Part shown: in pieces, positions 28,468-37,222 of the stretch
How positions within the stretch are numbered: the stretch's first letter is position 1
Layout: each line of letters starts with the position of its first letter
Assembly (NCBI GenBank): GCA_017470995.1
Contig: JAFUXI010000013.1
Coordinates: 1 to 61,248, forward strand
DNA: 61,248 nucleotides
Reading direction: 5' to 3'
DNA from: Spirochaetales bacterium
GTDB taxonomy: Bacteria; Spirochaetota; Spirochaetia; Sphaerochaetales; Sphaerochaetaceae
Notes under the pieces: model-generated
What the model was told of the DNA's origin: nothing
Seen by the model: the letters and a program-made list of their open reading frames with translations, nothing else
Databases searched by the model: none
Made by a program: the position numbers and the translations under genes

Positions 28468-28517
28468 GTTACTCCCTGATTATTGCATCAAAAGAGAAAA
28501 ACAGGAGTAGATAGAAG

Positions 28518-29939
28518 ATGAAAAGAAAAACCTTATCAATCATAGTGGCAGTCCTTGTCTGCATTGTTTTCCTGGCATCATGCGCATCATGCGAATCGGA
28601 TTCCGCCGGTACTACAGCCACAGGCACTGACACAAGCACAAGTTCGGGTTCAAACCCCGGAACGGGATCAGGTTCGTCGCACAAACCCGGCAGCTCCTCG
28701 GGTCACGGATCGGGACCAGGTTCAGGCTCAAGCTCAAGCTCCGTATCCTATTCCGGAGCGGTTGAGATCACAGAATCCGCCACTCAGTCGAATCAGACCT
28801 ATGCATCTACGACATCCGATGAATCGGCTCTTCTCATAAGCACATCCGAAGATGTCACAATAACAAATCCCACGGTCACGAAGACCGGAAACTCCGACGG
28901 CGGAGACAACTGCAACTTCTACGGCCTGAATGCCGCGGTTCTGGTCAAAGGGGGAAGTACCACCACAATCACGGGCGGAAGCATCACCAGCAGTGCCAGC
29001 GGGGCAAACGGCGTGTTCTCATATGGCGGGAACGGCGGCTCAAACGGGGCATCGGGAGATGGAACCACCGTCATAATCTCGGATACGACAATCACAACCA
29101 CCGGAAGCGGATCCGGCGGAATAATGACCACGGGTGGCGGCGTGACATATGCCTACAATCTGACAGTAGAGACCAGCGGAGGCTCCAGCGCCCCGATCAG
29201 GACTGACCGCGGCGGCGGAACAGTCTATGTGGACGGCGGAACATACACATCAAACGGGCTTGGATCTCCGGCAATCTATTCGACGGCGGACATCACCGTG
29301 GAGAATGCAACTCTGATCTCGAATCTTTCGGAAGGAGTATGCATCGAGGGCAAGAATTCGATTACCCTGGTAAACTGCAATCTCACCGCCACAAATACGA
29401 AGTGCAACGGAAACGCCAAGTTTCTCGATACCATCATGATCTACCAGTCGATGTCGGGGGATGCCGACAGCGGGACATCAACGTTCTCGATGACCGGAGG
29501 CACCTTGACCAGCAACAAAGGTCATGTGTTCCATGTGACCAACACTACTGCCGTGATAAGCCTCGACGGTGTTACGATAGTGAACAACGATTCGGATGGC
29601 ATTCTCCTTTCTGTCTGCGACGACGGATGGAGCGGAGGTTCTAACATTGCGACCTTAAATGCTACCGACCAGACCCTCGAGGGTACGATCCTCGTAGGAA
29701 GCGATTCAAAGCTCACATTGAATCTTGCCGGCAGCAGTACCTTCACAGGAACCCTCAGCGGTGTGATCAACAATGCATCGGGCTCATCGGTATCCAGCTC
29801 AATCGGTACGGTCAATGTTTCGATAGAAGCGGGAAGCACATGGAATCTGACGGCTGATACCTACATAAGCAGCCTTACAAACAACGGCACCGTCAACACC
29901 GGAAGCTATACCCTCTACGTGAACGGCGTGGCCTACTGA
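28518..29939 (+). CDS. surface lipoprotein with beta-helix-like repeats
   Basis: A lipoprotein signal peptide ends in 'CIVFLASCASCES' (lipobox LASC). It is followed by a Ser/Gly/Pro-rich linker at about residues 35-80, probably a spacer from the membrane. The rest consists of short Thr/Ser/Asn-rich turns such as 'ITGGSITSSASG', 'YVDGGTYTSNGLG' and 'ENATLISNLSEG', the pattern of a right-handed parallel beta-helix. No catalytic residues are recognisable, so an adhesin or polysaccharide-binding role is more likely than an enzyme (inference). It precedes the OmpR-type two-component genes and shares its upstream box with the second beta-helix gene at 32.1 kb. Confidence 0.7.
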   Translation: MKRKTLSIIVAVLVCIVFLASCASCESDSAGTTATGTDTSTSSGSNPGTGSGSSHKPGSSSGHGSGPGSGSSSSSVSYSGAVEITESATQSNQTYASTTSDESALLISTSEDVTITNPTVTKTGNSDGGDNCNFYGLNAAVLVKGGSTTTITGGSITSSASGANGVFSYGGNGGSNGASGDGTTVIISDTTITTTGSGSGGIMTTGGGVTYAYNLTVETSGGSSAPIRTDRGGGTVYVDGGTYTSNGLGSPAIYSTADITVENATLISNLSEGVCIEGKNSITLVNCNLTATNTKCNGNAKFLDTIMIYQSMSGDADSGTSTFSMTGGTLTSNKGHVFHVTNTTAVISLDGVTIVNNDSDGILLSVCDDGWSGGSNIATLNATDQTLEGTILVGSDSKLTLNLAGSSTFTGTLSGVINNASGSSVSSSIGTVNVSIEAGSTWNLTADTYISSLTNNGTVNTGSYTLYVNGVAY

Positions 29940-29996
29940 ACCGAAGCGGGTTTCCTGTCTTGAAACAACCCTGTCGATGGATATATGGTGAAGCAT

Positions 29997-30686
29997 ATGA
30001 GAGTTCTTTTGGCAGAAGACGAGAAGAGGATGGCGGCGGCGCTTGTCGCTATCCTCAGACAGGAAAAGTATGATGTTGATCACGTGGCGGACGGGGAGTC
30101 TGCACTCATTGCCCTGGAAAGCAATGCCTATGACATGGCAGTCCTCGATGTGATGATGCCGGCGATGAACGGTTTTGATGTGGCACGCAATGCCAGAAAC
30201 CGCGGAGTGGGGATTCCCATCCTGATGTTGACTGCCAAAAGCCAGGTGGATGATAAGGTCATGGGCCTTGACAGCGGGGCGGATGACTATCTGACTAAAC
30301 CGTTCGAGACAAAGGAGCTTCTTGCCAGGCTGCGGGCCCTCGGGCGCAGAAAGAGCGGAGCGGATGTCCAGGACGGGAATCTGCACTTCGGAGACCTCTC
30401 CCTGAACGTCGCAGAAGCGACACTCTCCTGCGAAACCACCGGGCAGAGTATCAGGGTAGGCGAAAAGGAACTGAGGATCCTTGAGTACATGTTCGGGAAC
30501 CGGAACCAGATAATAACGAGGGAGCAGCTTGCCGTGAAGATCTGGGGCTTCGAGAGCGAAGCGGAATACAACAACGTTGAAGTATATATGTCATTCACCC
30601 GAAAAAAGCTGGCTTTTGTCGGCTCAAAGGTCGAGATAAAGGCTGTCAGGGGACTGGGATACGAACTGAGGGAAAGGAATGTTTAG
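29997..30686 (+). CDS. OmpR-family response regulator
   Basis: 229 residues. The receiver domain has acidic pocket 'LLAEDEKRM', phospho-acceptor 'DMAVLDVMMPAMNGFD', conserved Thr in 'ILMLTAKSQ' and Lys in 'YLTKPFETKELLAR'. A C-terminal winged helix follows ('GEKELRILEYMF', 'EQLAVKIWGF', 'VEIKAVRGLGYEL'). The ATG at 29997 has GGTGA in SD position; an in-frame ATG at 29985 would add four residues. It overlaps the kinase gene by 8 nt. Its likely targets are the two TTCAAT boxes flanking the locus (inference). Confidence 0.93.
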   Translation: MRVLLAEDEKRMAAALVAILRQEKYDVDHVADGESALIALESNAYDMAVLDVMMPAMNGFDVARNARNRGVGIPILMLTAKSQVDDKVMGLDSGADDYLTKPFETKELLARLRALGRRKSGADVQDGNLHFGDLSLNVAEATLSCETTGQSIRVGEKELRILEYMFGNRNQIITREQLAVKIWGFESEAEYNNVEVYMSFTRKKLAFVGSKVEIKAVRGLGYELRERNV

Positions 30687-31989
30687 GAAAACCAGAAGAA
30701 AGATAATCCTGGCTATAATGGGATCCCTGGTCCTTCTTTTCGCAATCACGTTGTCCGTGATCCTGTTTGCCAGCTACCGTGAAGTCAATCGGAACAACGC
30801 GGAGAAGCTGGAACGCTATATGGATCTGTACCGGCTCGGACAGGACGAGATGATGGAACCGGCATCGGGGAAAAACTCGGACAGGAGCGAGGGCCAGACC
30901 AGGTTGGAGAACAACGGTGAAACCACGCGGGAAACCCTGCCTGATTCACCGCCATGGTCCAAGAACAGTACACCGCCTCCGGAAGAGAGGTCCGATTACC
31001 AGCTGTCTACATTCTATGCAGTGGCTTTCTCCAAAGACGGAGAGATCCTCAGAATCGATGACGATGAAAAAGGCCTCTATTCGGAAGAGGATCTTGCTGA
31101 AATCGCCCGTGGTATTCTTGATAACGGTACCGGGTCAGGAAAAACGGGCAGTCTTCTTTTCCGTGTGAGCAGCAGACCGGGTTATACACTGGTGGCTTTC
31201 CTGGATATAACCATAACTGAGAGCAACCTGGGAATTCTGTTGCGCAATGTCCTCATAGCCGGTGGTATTGCCTTTGTCCTTCTGTTCTTCGTCGCCCTGT
31301 TTATTTCGAAGAGAATTGTCAGGCCGCTTGAGGAGAACGACCGCAAGCAGAAGCAGTTCATCTCGGATGCAAGTCATGAACTCAAGACACCGATATCGGT
31401 TATCGGCGCCAATGCGGAGATGCTGTCACGTGAGACCGGAAAGAGCGAGTGGCTCGACAATATCCTTTACGAGAACGAGCGGATGGGAACACTGGTTAAA
31501 CAGCTTCTGGATCTTTCCAGAGCGGAAAGCTCCGAGCTTCCCAAGGAAGACATCGACCTTTCCCGCATTGTTTCCGGTGAAATCCTGGTTTTCGAGAGCC
31601 TTGCGTTCGATCAGGGCAAAACCTTGCAGAGCAAGGTCGAAGAGGACATCATGATTTCCGGGAACCGTTCACAGATCCAGCAGCTTGTTTCCATTCTTCT
31701 TGACAATGCCATGAGGCATTCTTCGGGCGCTGATATAAGCATAAGCCTCAGGCGTCAGTCCCACTCGGCCGTTCTGAGCGTGGAAAACGACGGTGAGAGC
31801 ATTCCGGAAGAAAAGCTGAAGCATCTTTTTGACAGGTTCTTCCGCATTGACGAGGCCCGCAACAGCGAGGACAATCACTACGGGCTCGGTCTCTCCATTG
31901 CCAAGGCTGTTGCAGAAAGGCACAAGGGAAACATCTGGGTTTCATGTCAGGGCGGAAAGGTCCGCTTTACCGTCTCTCTTCCTCTGTAA
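30679..31989 (+). CDS. sensor histidine kinase
   Basis: 436 residues. TM1 at about 9-30, an extracytoplasmic region of about 155 residues whose first half is Pro/Ser/Glu-rich and disordered-looking, TM2 at about 190-212, and then HisKA with 'FISDASHELKTPISVIGAN' (phospho-His). The HATPase domain has 'LLDNAMRHSSG' (N-box), 'VENDGESIPEE' (G1) and 'NHYGLGLSIAKAVAERH' (G2). There is no obvious HAMP domain. It is encoded with the OmpR-type regulator and probably senses an envelope or surface signal tied to the beta-helix proteins (inference). Confidence 0.93.
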   Translation: MFRKTRRKIILAIMGSLVLLFAITLSVILFASYREVNRNNAEKLERYMDLYRLGQDEMMEPASGKNSDRSEGQTRLENNGETTRETLPDSPPWSKNSTPPPEERSDYQLSTFYAVAFSKDGEILRIDDDEKGLYSEEDLAEIARGILDNGTGSGKTGSLLFRVSSRPGYTLVAFLDITITESNLGILLRNVLIAGGIAFVLLFFVALFISKRIVRPLEENDRKQKQFISDASHELKTPISVIGANAEMLSRETGKSEWLDNILYENERMGTLVKQLLDLSRAESSELPKEDIDLSRIVSGEILVFESLAFDQGKTLQSKVEEDIMISGNRSQIQQLVSILLDNAMRHSSGADISISLRRQSHSAVLSVENDGESIPEEKLKHLFDRFFRIDEARNSEDNHYGLGLSIAKAVAERHKGNIWVSCQGGKVRFTVSLPL

Positions 31990-32009
31990 AAACGAAAAAA
32001 GAATTTTTC

Positions 32010-32026
32010 TTCAATGTTGTTTCAAT
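32010..32026 (+). promoter_or_regulatory. TTCAAT-N5-TTCAAT direct-repeat box upstream of the second beta-helix lipoprotein
   Basis: TTCAAT at 32010-32015 and 32021-32026, 11 bp apart, preceded by TTTC where the 28451 copy has GTTC. It begins 21 nt after the kinase stop codon, so the following gene can be transcribed separately. Confidence 0.6.
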
Positions 32027-32076
32027 CTACCGGCATGAAAATGCAGTCAGAAAACAAAAGAGAACAGGAGAACAAC

Positions 32077-33864
32077 ATGAAAAGAAGAACATCAATGATT
32101 ATAAGTCTGTTTCTCGCAGCGATCCTGCTTGTCTTTGCATGCACCTCATGCAACCAGGATATGAGCGCTTCGGATTCCACGTCCCAGACATCGGGCGGAA
32201 CCAAGAACAGCACGACATACAGCGGATCTGTCAATCTTGTTACGGAGGGTTCGGCCCTTTATCCCGATACATACGAGGAATCGGACTATACATCATGGCA
32301 GAGCTATGATTTCGGAACCGAATACGTTTTCAATGTCGAGACAGGCGAATGGGACGGAACATCACCTGCAGATGCAGGAGTTGCAACTGTCAAGCTGAAA
32401 GACGAGAGCCTGAAAGTCACAAATAAAGCAGATTCTGCACTGAATATACGGCTTACAGGCACCAATTTCGCATTTAAGGTGGTAATCGAAGGTAACAGTC
32501 AGCCGGTGAAGGTCACCCTGGACAACCTCAGCCTGACAAGCGACGAGAGGGCAATCAACGTCAAGGCATCGGAAGTCACCTATATGGTCCTGGAAGGGGA
32601 CAGCAGCCTTGAGACGAACATCAACAGCTATGACAAGAATGTCCTGAAATCCGCATCGAATCTGATTTTCGACGGAACCGGAAGCCTTTCTGTAACCGCG
32701 AACTCCAAGAACGGGATTGTCAGCGACCACGTGGTCTGCATCCTGGACGGCGACATTACCGTTACGGTTGCCGAATCGACCGTCTATACGGATGACAACG
32801 ACACGGAAGACGATACCACGGACGACACTCTTGTTGCAGACAAGGGTACAGCCATCAAACCGCTTCTGGGTTTTGTGATGCTTGACGGAAACCTCACGAT
32901 TTACGGCAACAACTCGACCAAGGGCTATGAGAGCAAGGGAATCAAAGTAGACGGCTTCGAGTCCGATACACTGGATGACGAATCCGATGCCGCAGGAATG
33001 GGTTGGATTGTCATTGACGGCGGAACAATCACGGTCAGGACGCAGGGAAAGGCCATCAGCGCAGGCTGGAAGCAGAGCGAGGACGATCTTCCCGAATCCA
33101 CGGCCAATTATCCGGTTCCCAATGTCTACATAAATGGCGGAACATTCGAGATCACAACATATGCAACCCCAAGGGATGACACGAGTACATTGGAGGGGGT
33201 GAGCCCGGAGGGAATCGAGGCCAAGAACAACATGTACATCACAGGCGGGACATTTGTCATCAACACAACCGATGACTGCCTGAACGCCAGCAATTCCATC
33301 TATATCAGCGGCGGTCTGATCTACGCCTATGCGTCCAACAACGATGCCGTCGATGCAGGTGCCGACGAGAACCAAGGTGCGTTCTACATTTCCGGCGGTG
33401 TACTGATTGCCATGGGTGCAGGCCAGCCGGAGTCCGGACTCGACTGCAACAGCAATTCCCGCTTCCAGTACACCGGAGGCCTGATAATAGCCATGGGCGG
33501 CGGTCAGAACAACGTTCCGCAGGCTTCCGGCACAACTGCATACACTTCAAGTATCGGCAGTGTTTCGGCAGGAACCAGATACGCCCTTATCCAGGACGGA
33601 AAGGTTGTCCTCGCATTCAGGGTCCCCACCGGATACAGATACGGAAGCAGCGTCCTTCTGGGTTCCGGAGAGCTTTCAACCGGCACAGCAACTCTGATAA
33701 GCGGAGCAACGGTGGATGCGGAGAACACTTTCAACAGCATGCTCTACTACGGAACCGTATCCGTGAGCGGAGGAACTTCGACATCGGTCACAGTCTCCAA
33801 CACGTCTGCAGGTGGTCAGGGAGGTCCCGGAGGACAGGGAGGTCCCGGAGGAAGACCGTTCTGA
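32077..33864 (+). CDS. Cthe_2159-like carbohydrate-binding beta-helix lipoprotein
   Basis: 595 residues from ATG 32077 (AGGAG at 32066-32070). The lipobox is 'ILLVFACTSCNQ' (FAC or TSC). The mature protein contains 'VKVTLDNLSLTSDERAINVK', 'LEGDSSLETNINSY', 'GTGSLSVTANSKNGIVSD' and later 'YINGGTFEITTYA', 'TDDCLNASNSIYISGG' and 'NNDAVDAGADENQGAFYISG'. These are the characteristic turns of the Cthe_2159 family, whose founding member is a calcium-containing beta-helix that binds cellulose and acidic plant polysaccharides. It ends in a Gly/Pro-rich tail (GGPGG repeats). Probably displayed on the surface and controlled by the adjacent two-component system. Confidence 0.75.
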   Translation: MKRRTSMIISLFLAAILLVFACTSCNQDMSASDSTSQTSGGTKNSTTYSGSVNLVTEGSALYPDTYEESDYTSWQSYDFGTEYVFNVETGEWDGTSPADAGVATVKLKDESLKVTNKADSALNIRLTGTNFAFKVVIEGNSQPVKVTLDNLSLTSDERAINVKASEVTYMVLEGDSSLETNINSYDKNVLKSASNLIFDGTGSLSVTANSKNGIVSDHVVCILDGDITVTVAESTVYTDDNDTEDDTTDDTLVADKGTAIKPLLGFVMLDGNLTIYGNNSTKGYESKGIKVDGFESDTLDDESDAAGMGWIVIDGGTITVRTQGKAISAGWKQSEDDLPESTANYPVPNVYINGGTFEITTYATPRDDTSTLEGVSPEGIEAKNNMYITGGTFVINTTDDCLNASNSIYISGGLIYAYASNNDAVDAGADENQGAFYISGGVLIAMGAGQPESGLDCNSNSRFQYTGGLIIAMGGGQNNVPQASGTTAYTSSIGSVSAGTRYALIQDGKVVLAFRVPTGYRYGSSVLLGSGELSTGTATLISGATVDAENTFNSMLYYGTVSVSGGTSTSVTVSNTSAGGQGGPGGQGGPGGRPF

Positions 33865-33899
33865 GAAAAAGTAGAATTGGGTTTTGAAATAGATGTGGG

Positions 33900-33928
33900 G
33901 CCATCCGGAAACGGGTGGCTTCATTTTT
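33900..33928 (+). terminator. probable terminator after the Cthe_2159-like gene
   Basis: GCCATCC (33900-33906) pairs with GGGTGGC (33913-33919, one G-T pair), followed by TTCATTTTT. The U-tract is interrupted. Confidence 0.55.
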
Positions 33929-33975
33929 GGCTCTTCACGTTTTCTTCGGAGATTGAGTTCTGACCTCGAGGAGTA

Positions 33976-34029
33976 TTGACCAAAACCTTATGGTTAGAGT
34001 AATCTAATCATCAGTTAGATTTATCTAAC
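33976..34029 (+). promoter_or_regulatory. promoter with two tandem palindromic operators upstream of the RND/MMPL operon
   Basis: TTGACC (33976-33981), 18-bp spacer, TAATCT (34000-34005). Two 16-bp palindromes overlie the -10 and start region: GTTAGAGTAATCTAAT (33993-34008, imperfect) and GTTAGATTTATCTAAC (34014-34029, perfect 7-bp arms). They are exactly 21 bp apart, two helical turns, as for cooperative repressor dimers. A TetR-type repressor is a reasonable guess; none is encoded adjacent. Confidence 0.65.
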
Positions 34030-34058
34030 CAGCGGTTTGGGGTGGAAAAGAGGCATTG

Positions 34059-36416
34059 GTGAAAACCACTAAGATCAACAATTGGTTCGAGTCTTTCGGC
34101 CGGTTCCAGATAAGACACAGGGTGGCGTTCCTTGTAGTCCTTGCCGTGTTCACGATAATCGGCTGTCTTGGACTTCCAAGACTGAAGCTCTCAAACGGAG
34201 AGGAGGACTGGTTCGACAACTGGGACCAGGTGAAGATGAACCAGGACCATTTCGAGAGCATCTTCGGCTCCACGGATTCCCTTCTGGCGTTCATAAGGGC
34301 GGACGATGTCTTTGACCCCGAGGTCCTGGATGCGATAGACAGGCTGGGGGATGAGATTCTGCAGAACGTCCCCTATGTTGAGAGCGTGACGTCCCTGATG
34401 AGCCTCTCCGTCCCGATCGGAACGGAGGAGGGCTTTGAGGTCTTCAACCCGTTTGAGGACGGCATACCGGAGGATCCTGCGGAGATAGAGCGAATCAGGG
34501 ACTTCATCCTGTCCAGAGAGTCGCTTGTCAATGTGCTTGTAAGCGGCGACTGCACCGAGACATGGGTGATCTTCAATCTCGAGCAGTATTCCGAGAGCCT
34601 TGACGAGGCTATGAACAAGATTGCGCCTCCGGCCATGGAGATCTTCAACTCCGAGCGATTCAAATCAGACAAGTACGAAATTCTCCCTTCCGGGTTGAGT
34701 TACACGGAGTACGAAGAGGAGCAGGTCACGCTGCAGCAGTGTGTCTCTAGAATCGCCATCGGCTTCTGTGTGATGGTGCTTTTCCTCATCTTCTTCGTCA
34801 GATCCTTCAAGGGTGTGGTTGTTCCTGCCCTTGCAACCGTCTTTGCCTTGTGTACCACTTTGGGCTATTCAGCGTGGATGAACATAGAGGGCAACATGAT
34901 CATGGTCATTGTGACATTGCTTCTAGCAATGGCCCTGTCTGTAGGCTATTCAATCCATTTCATCAACGCCTTCAAGCTCCATTTCAGAAGAACCGGAGAG
35001 AGGAGGGCGTCCATAGTGCTCGCCATCAGAGACAGCGGCTGGGCCCTCCTGTTCACGGTAATAACCACCATGGCCGGAATGCTTAGCTTCCTTGCCGGTG
35101 GTATAAAGCCCATGAGATGGGTCGGAGGAATCACCGCGGCTGCAGTGTTTTCCGTCTATCTCTACACGATGGTGCTGCTTCCGATTCTTTCAAGCTTCGG
35201 GAAAGACAGGACCCCTGACCCCCAATATGTGTCCACCGAAGGTTCGACCCGCGCGGATCTGAGGATCGAGGCTTTCGGTGCAGGCATCCTGAACAGGAAA
35301 TGGGTGATTCTGATAGTCGGAATGCTCCTTTTGGTGGCCATGGTGCCTGGAATCTTCAACATCAAGGTCAACATGGACTATTCGGACATGATGGGTGAGC
35401 GGACCCCTTACATGAAGAGGCTGCTTGAGATAACCAGAAGCAAGCTGGGAAGCCAGTACAGCTATGAGGTCCTGATCGAGTATCCGGAGGAGGATGCCAT
35501 AAAGAATCCCGAGGTTCTGAAGAACATGGATGAGCTTGCAGAGCGTATAGGGACGCTTTCGATGACAAAGGTCAGCAATGGAAAGCCCAGGGTCAGCTCC
35601 GTGACAAAGATCATCAAGGAGATGAACAGGACCCTCAATGAGGACGATCCCGCATACTATGCCATTCCGGATGACCAGGACATGGTTTCCCAGATACTGT
35701 TCCTTTACGAGATATCCGGAGGAACCGATGTCTATCAGTATGTGAGCGAGGATTTCAGCGCCGCTTATCTGCATGTGGAGCTCTGCGGCTATGATGCAGA
35801 GGAGTGTGTGCAGAACGTCGCAATGGTTGAGAAATGGGTTTCGGAGATGTTCCCCGGAACCGAGACCGCAGGTGTGGTCGGAGAGGTGATGCAGTATGCT
35901 GCGATGAACGGCAAACTTGTTCGAGGATCCCTCAGGTCGATCGGAACATCGTTTTTGGTGATATTCGTCCTGCTTGTCCTGGCTTTCGGCTCCGTCAGAA
36001 CAGGAGTAATTGCAATGATTCCGAACATAGCGCCCGTGATGCTGATCGGCGGAATAATGGGCTACTGCAACATTGTCCTTGATATGGTCACGGCCCTGAT
36101 CATGCCCATGATCCTGGGTATAGCGGTGGATGACACGATTCACTTTACGAACCACATCAAGGTCCATTATGAGGAGTTCGGAGAATACAGAAAGGCGATT
36201 CTGGAGTCGTATCGTGAGATAGGAAAGACCATGGCCATGACCACGATAATCCTCTGCGCCATGTTCTTCATATTCGTGTTCAGCACAATGAATGCGCTTT
36301 GCAGAATCGGCTATCTGTCGGTTGTGGGCCTTGCCGGAGCCCTGGTAGCAGACTATACGCTCACGCCGATTCTGATTCTGGTGACAAAACCGTTCGGCAA
36401 GGAGGTAAAGAGATGA
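34059..36416 (+). CDS. RND-superfamily (MMPL/HpnN-like) exporter
   Basis: 785 residues, two repeats of a membrane segment, a large periplasmic loop and five membrane helices. Helix blocks include 'VVPALATVFALCTTLGYSAW', 'LLLAMALSVGYSIHFINAF' in the first half and 'MPMILGIAVDDTIHFTNHI' in the second, the latter carrying the usual intramembrane acidic residues. This single-chain layout fits the MMPL/HpnN group that moves lipids or hydrophobic molecules across the inner membrane. GTG 34059 has AGAGG at a 5-nt distance; TTG 34056 is less likely. It overlaps the next gene by ATGA and is controlled by the tandem operators upstream. Confidence 0.85.
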   Translation: MKTTKINNWFESFGRFQIRHRVAFLVVLAVFTIIGCLGLPRLKLSNGEEDWFDNWDQVKMNQDHFESIFGSTDSLLAFIRADDVFDPEVLDAIDRLGDEILQNVPYVESVTSLMSLSVPIGTEEGFEVFNPFEDGIPEDPAEIERIRDFILSRESLVNVLVSGDCTETWVIFNLEQYSESLDEAMNKIAPPAMEIFNSERFKSDKYEILPSGLSYTEYEEEQVTLQQCVSRIAIGFCVMVLFLIFFVRSFKGVVVPALATVFALCTTLGYSAWMNIEGNMIMVIVTLLLAMALSVGYSIHFINAFKLHFRRTGERRASIVLAIRDSGWALLFTVITTMAGMLSFLAGGIKPMRWVGGITAAAVFSVYLYTMVLLPILSSFGKDRTPDPQYVSTEGSTRADLRIEAFGAGILNRKWVILIVGMLLLVAMVPGIFNIKVNMDYSDMMGERTPYMKRLLEITRSKLGSQYSYEVLIEYPEEDAIKNPEVLKNMDELAERIGTLSMTKVSNGKPRVSSVTKIIKEMNRTLNEDDPAYYAIPDDQDMVSQILFLYEISGGTDVYQYVSEDFSAAYLHVELCGYDAEECVQNVAMVEKWVSEMFPGTETAGVVGEVMQYAAMNGKLVRGSLRSIGTSFLVIFVLLVLAFGSVRTGVIAMIPNIAPVMLIGGIMGYCNIVLDMVTALIMPMILGIAVDDTIHFTNHIKVHYEEFGEYRKAILESYREIGKTMAMTTIILCAMFFIFVFSTMNALCRIGYLSVVGLAGALVADYTLTPILILVTKPFGKEVKR

Positions 36417-37222
36417 AAACCCGAAAACTTGTTGTCTTGGCAACTTTCATGACCATGTTCGTGACCATAGCGGTCCATGCTCAGGACCTTACGGGGTTGG
36501 ATATCATAAGAAAAACCCACGAGGTTCCTGAACCGACTTCGTCTTCCGTGACAGCCACATTGGTCATTCACAGCAAGAAGGGAAATGAGAAGACCCGTCA
36601 GGTCATCATGAAGAGCAAGGACTACGGCGATGTCACGAAAGAGGTGATTGTGTTCATTTCTCCCAAAGATGTTGCAGGAGTAGGCTATCTTATGTTCGAT
36701 TATCCGGAAGCCGCAGACGGGTCAAAGAAGGACGGCGACAACTGGCTCTACATGCCTGCAATGAAGAAGACCAAGCGCATCGCCTCCAGCGGAACCGAGG
36801 CGGAGGGCAGCTTCATGGGCACCGACTTCACCTATGAGGACATGGGAGAGCGTGCAATCTCAAAAGACAATTACACTCTGCTCGGGACCGAGTCGGTCGA
36901 CGGGGTCTCCTGCTACAAGGTCAAGTGCGAGAGCATCTCGAGGTCGGAGAGCGATCCGGACAGGATAGTATATCTGGGAGTAGATGATTATCTTCTTTAC
37001 AAGTGTGAGTTCTATGACAGGCATGGGAATCTTCACAGGGTTCTGACCTGCAGCGACATAGAGTACATCGACGGTTATGCCTGCACGAAGGTCATGAAGA
37101 TGGAGAACGTGCAGTCAGGCACATGGTCCAGGATTACCATGTCCGATGTCGTCTACAACACAGATGCGATAGACGACAACATCTTCACGGTCACAGCGCT
37201 TGAGCAGGGGAGAATCAGATGA
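36413..37222 (+). CDS. LolA-like outer-membrane lipoprotein-sorting protein
   Basis: 269 residues with a cleavable signal ('MFVTIAVHAQ'). The mature part has the half-barrel pattern of LolA-like proteins that accompany RND exporters: 'KTRQVIMKSKDYGDVTKEVI', 'DNWLYMPAMKKTKRIASS', 'GSFMGTDFTYEDM' and 'YKCEFYDRHGNL'. Such proteins probably carry a lipid through the periplasm. The start has GGAGG at 36401-36405 and overlaps the exporter stop (ATGA); its own stop overlaps the barrel gene in the same way. Confidence 0.85.
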   Translation: MKTRKLVVLATFMTMFVTIAVHAQDLTGLDIIRKTHEVPEPTSSSVTATLVIHSKKGNEKTRQVIMKSKDYGDVTKEVIVFISPKDVAGVGYLMFDYPEAADGSKKDGDNWLYMPAMKKTKRIASSGTEAEGSFMGTDFTYEDMGERAISKDNYTLLGTESVDGVSCYKVKCESISRSESDPDRIVYLGVDDYLLYKCEFYDRHGNLHRVLTCSDIEYIDGYACTKVMKMENVQSGTWSRITMSDVVYNTDAIDDNIFTVTALEQGRIR

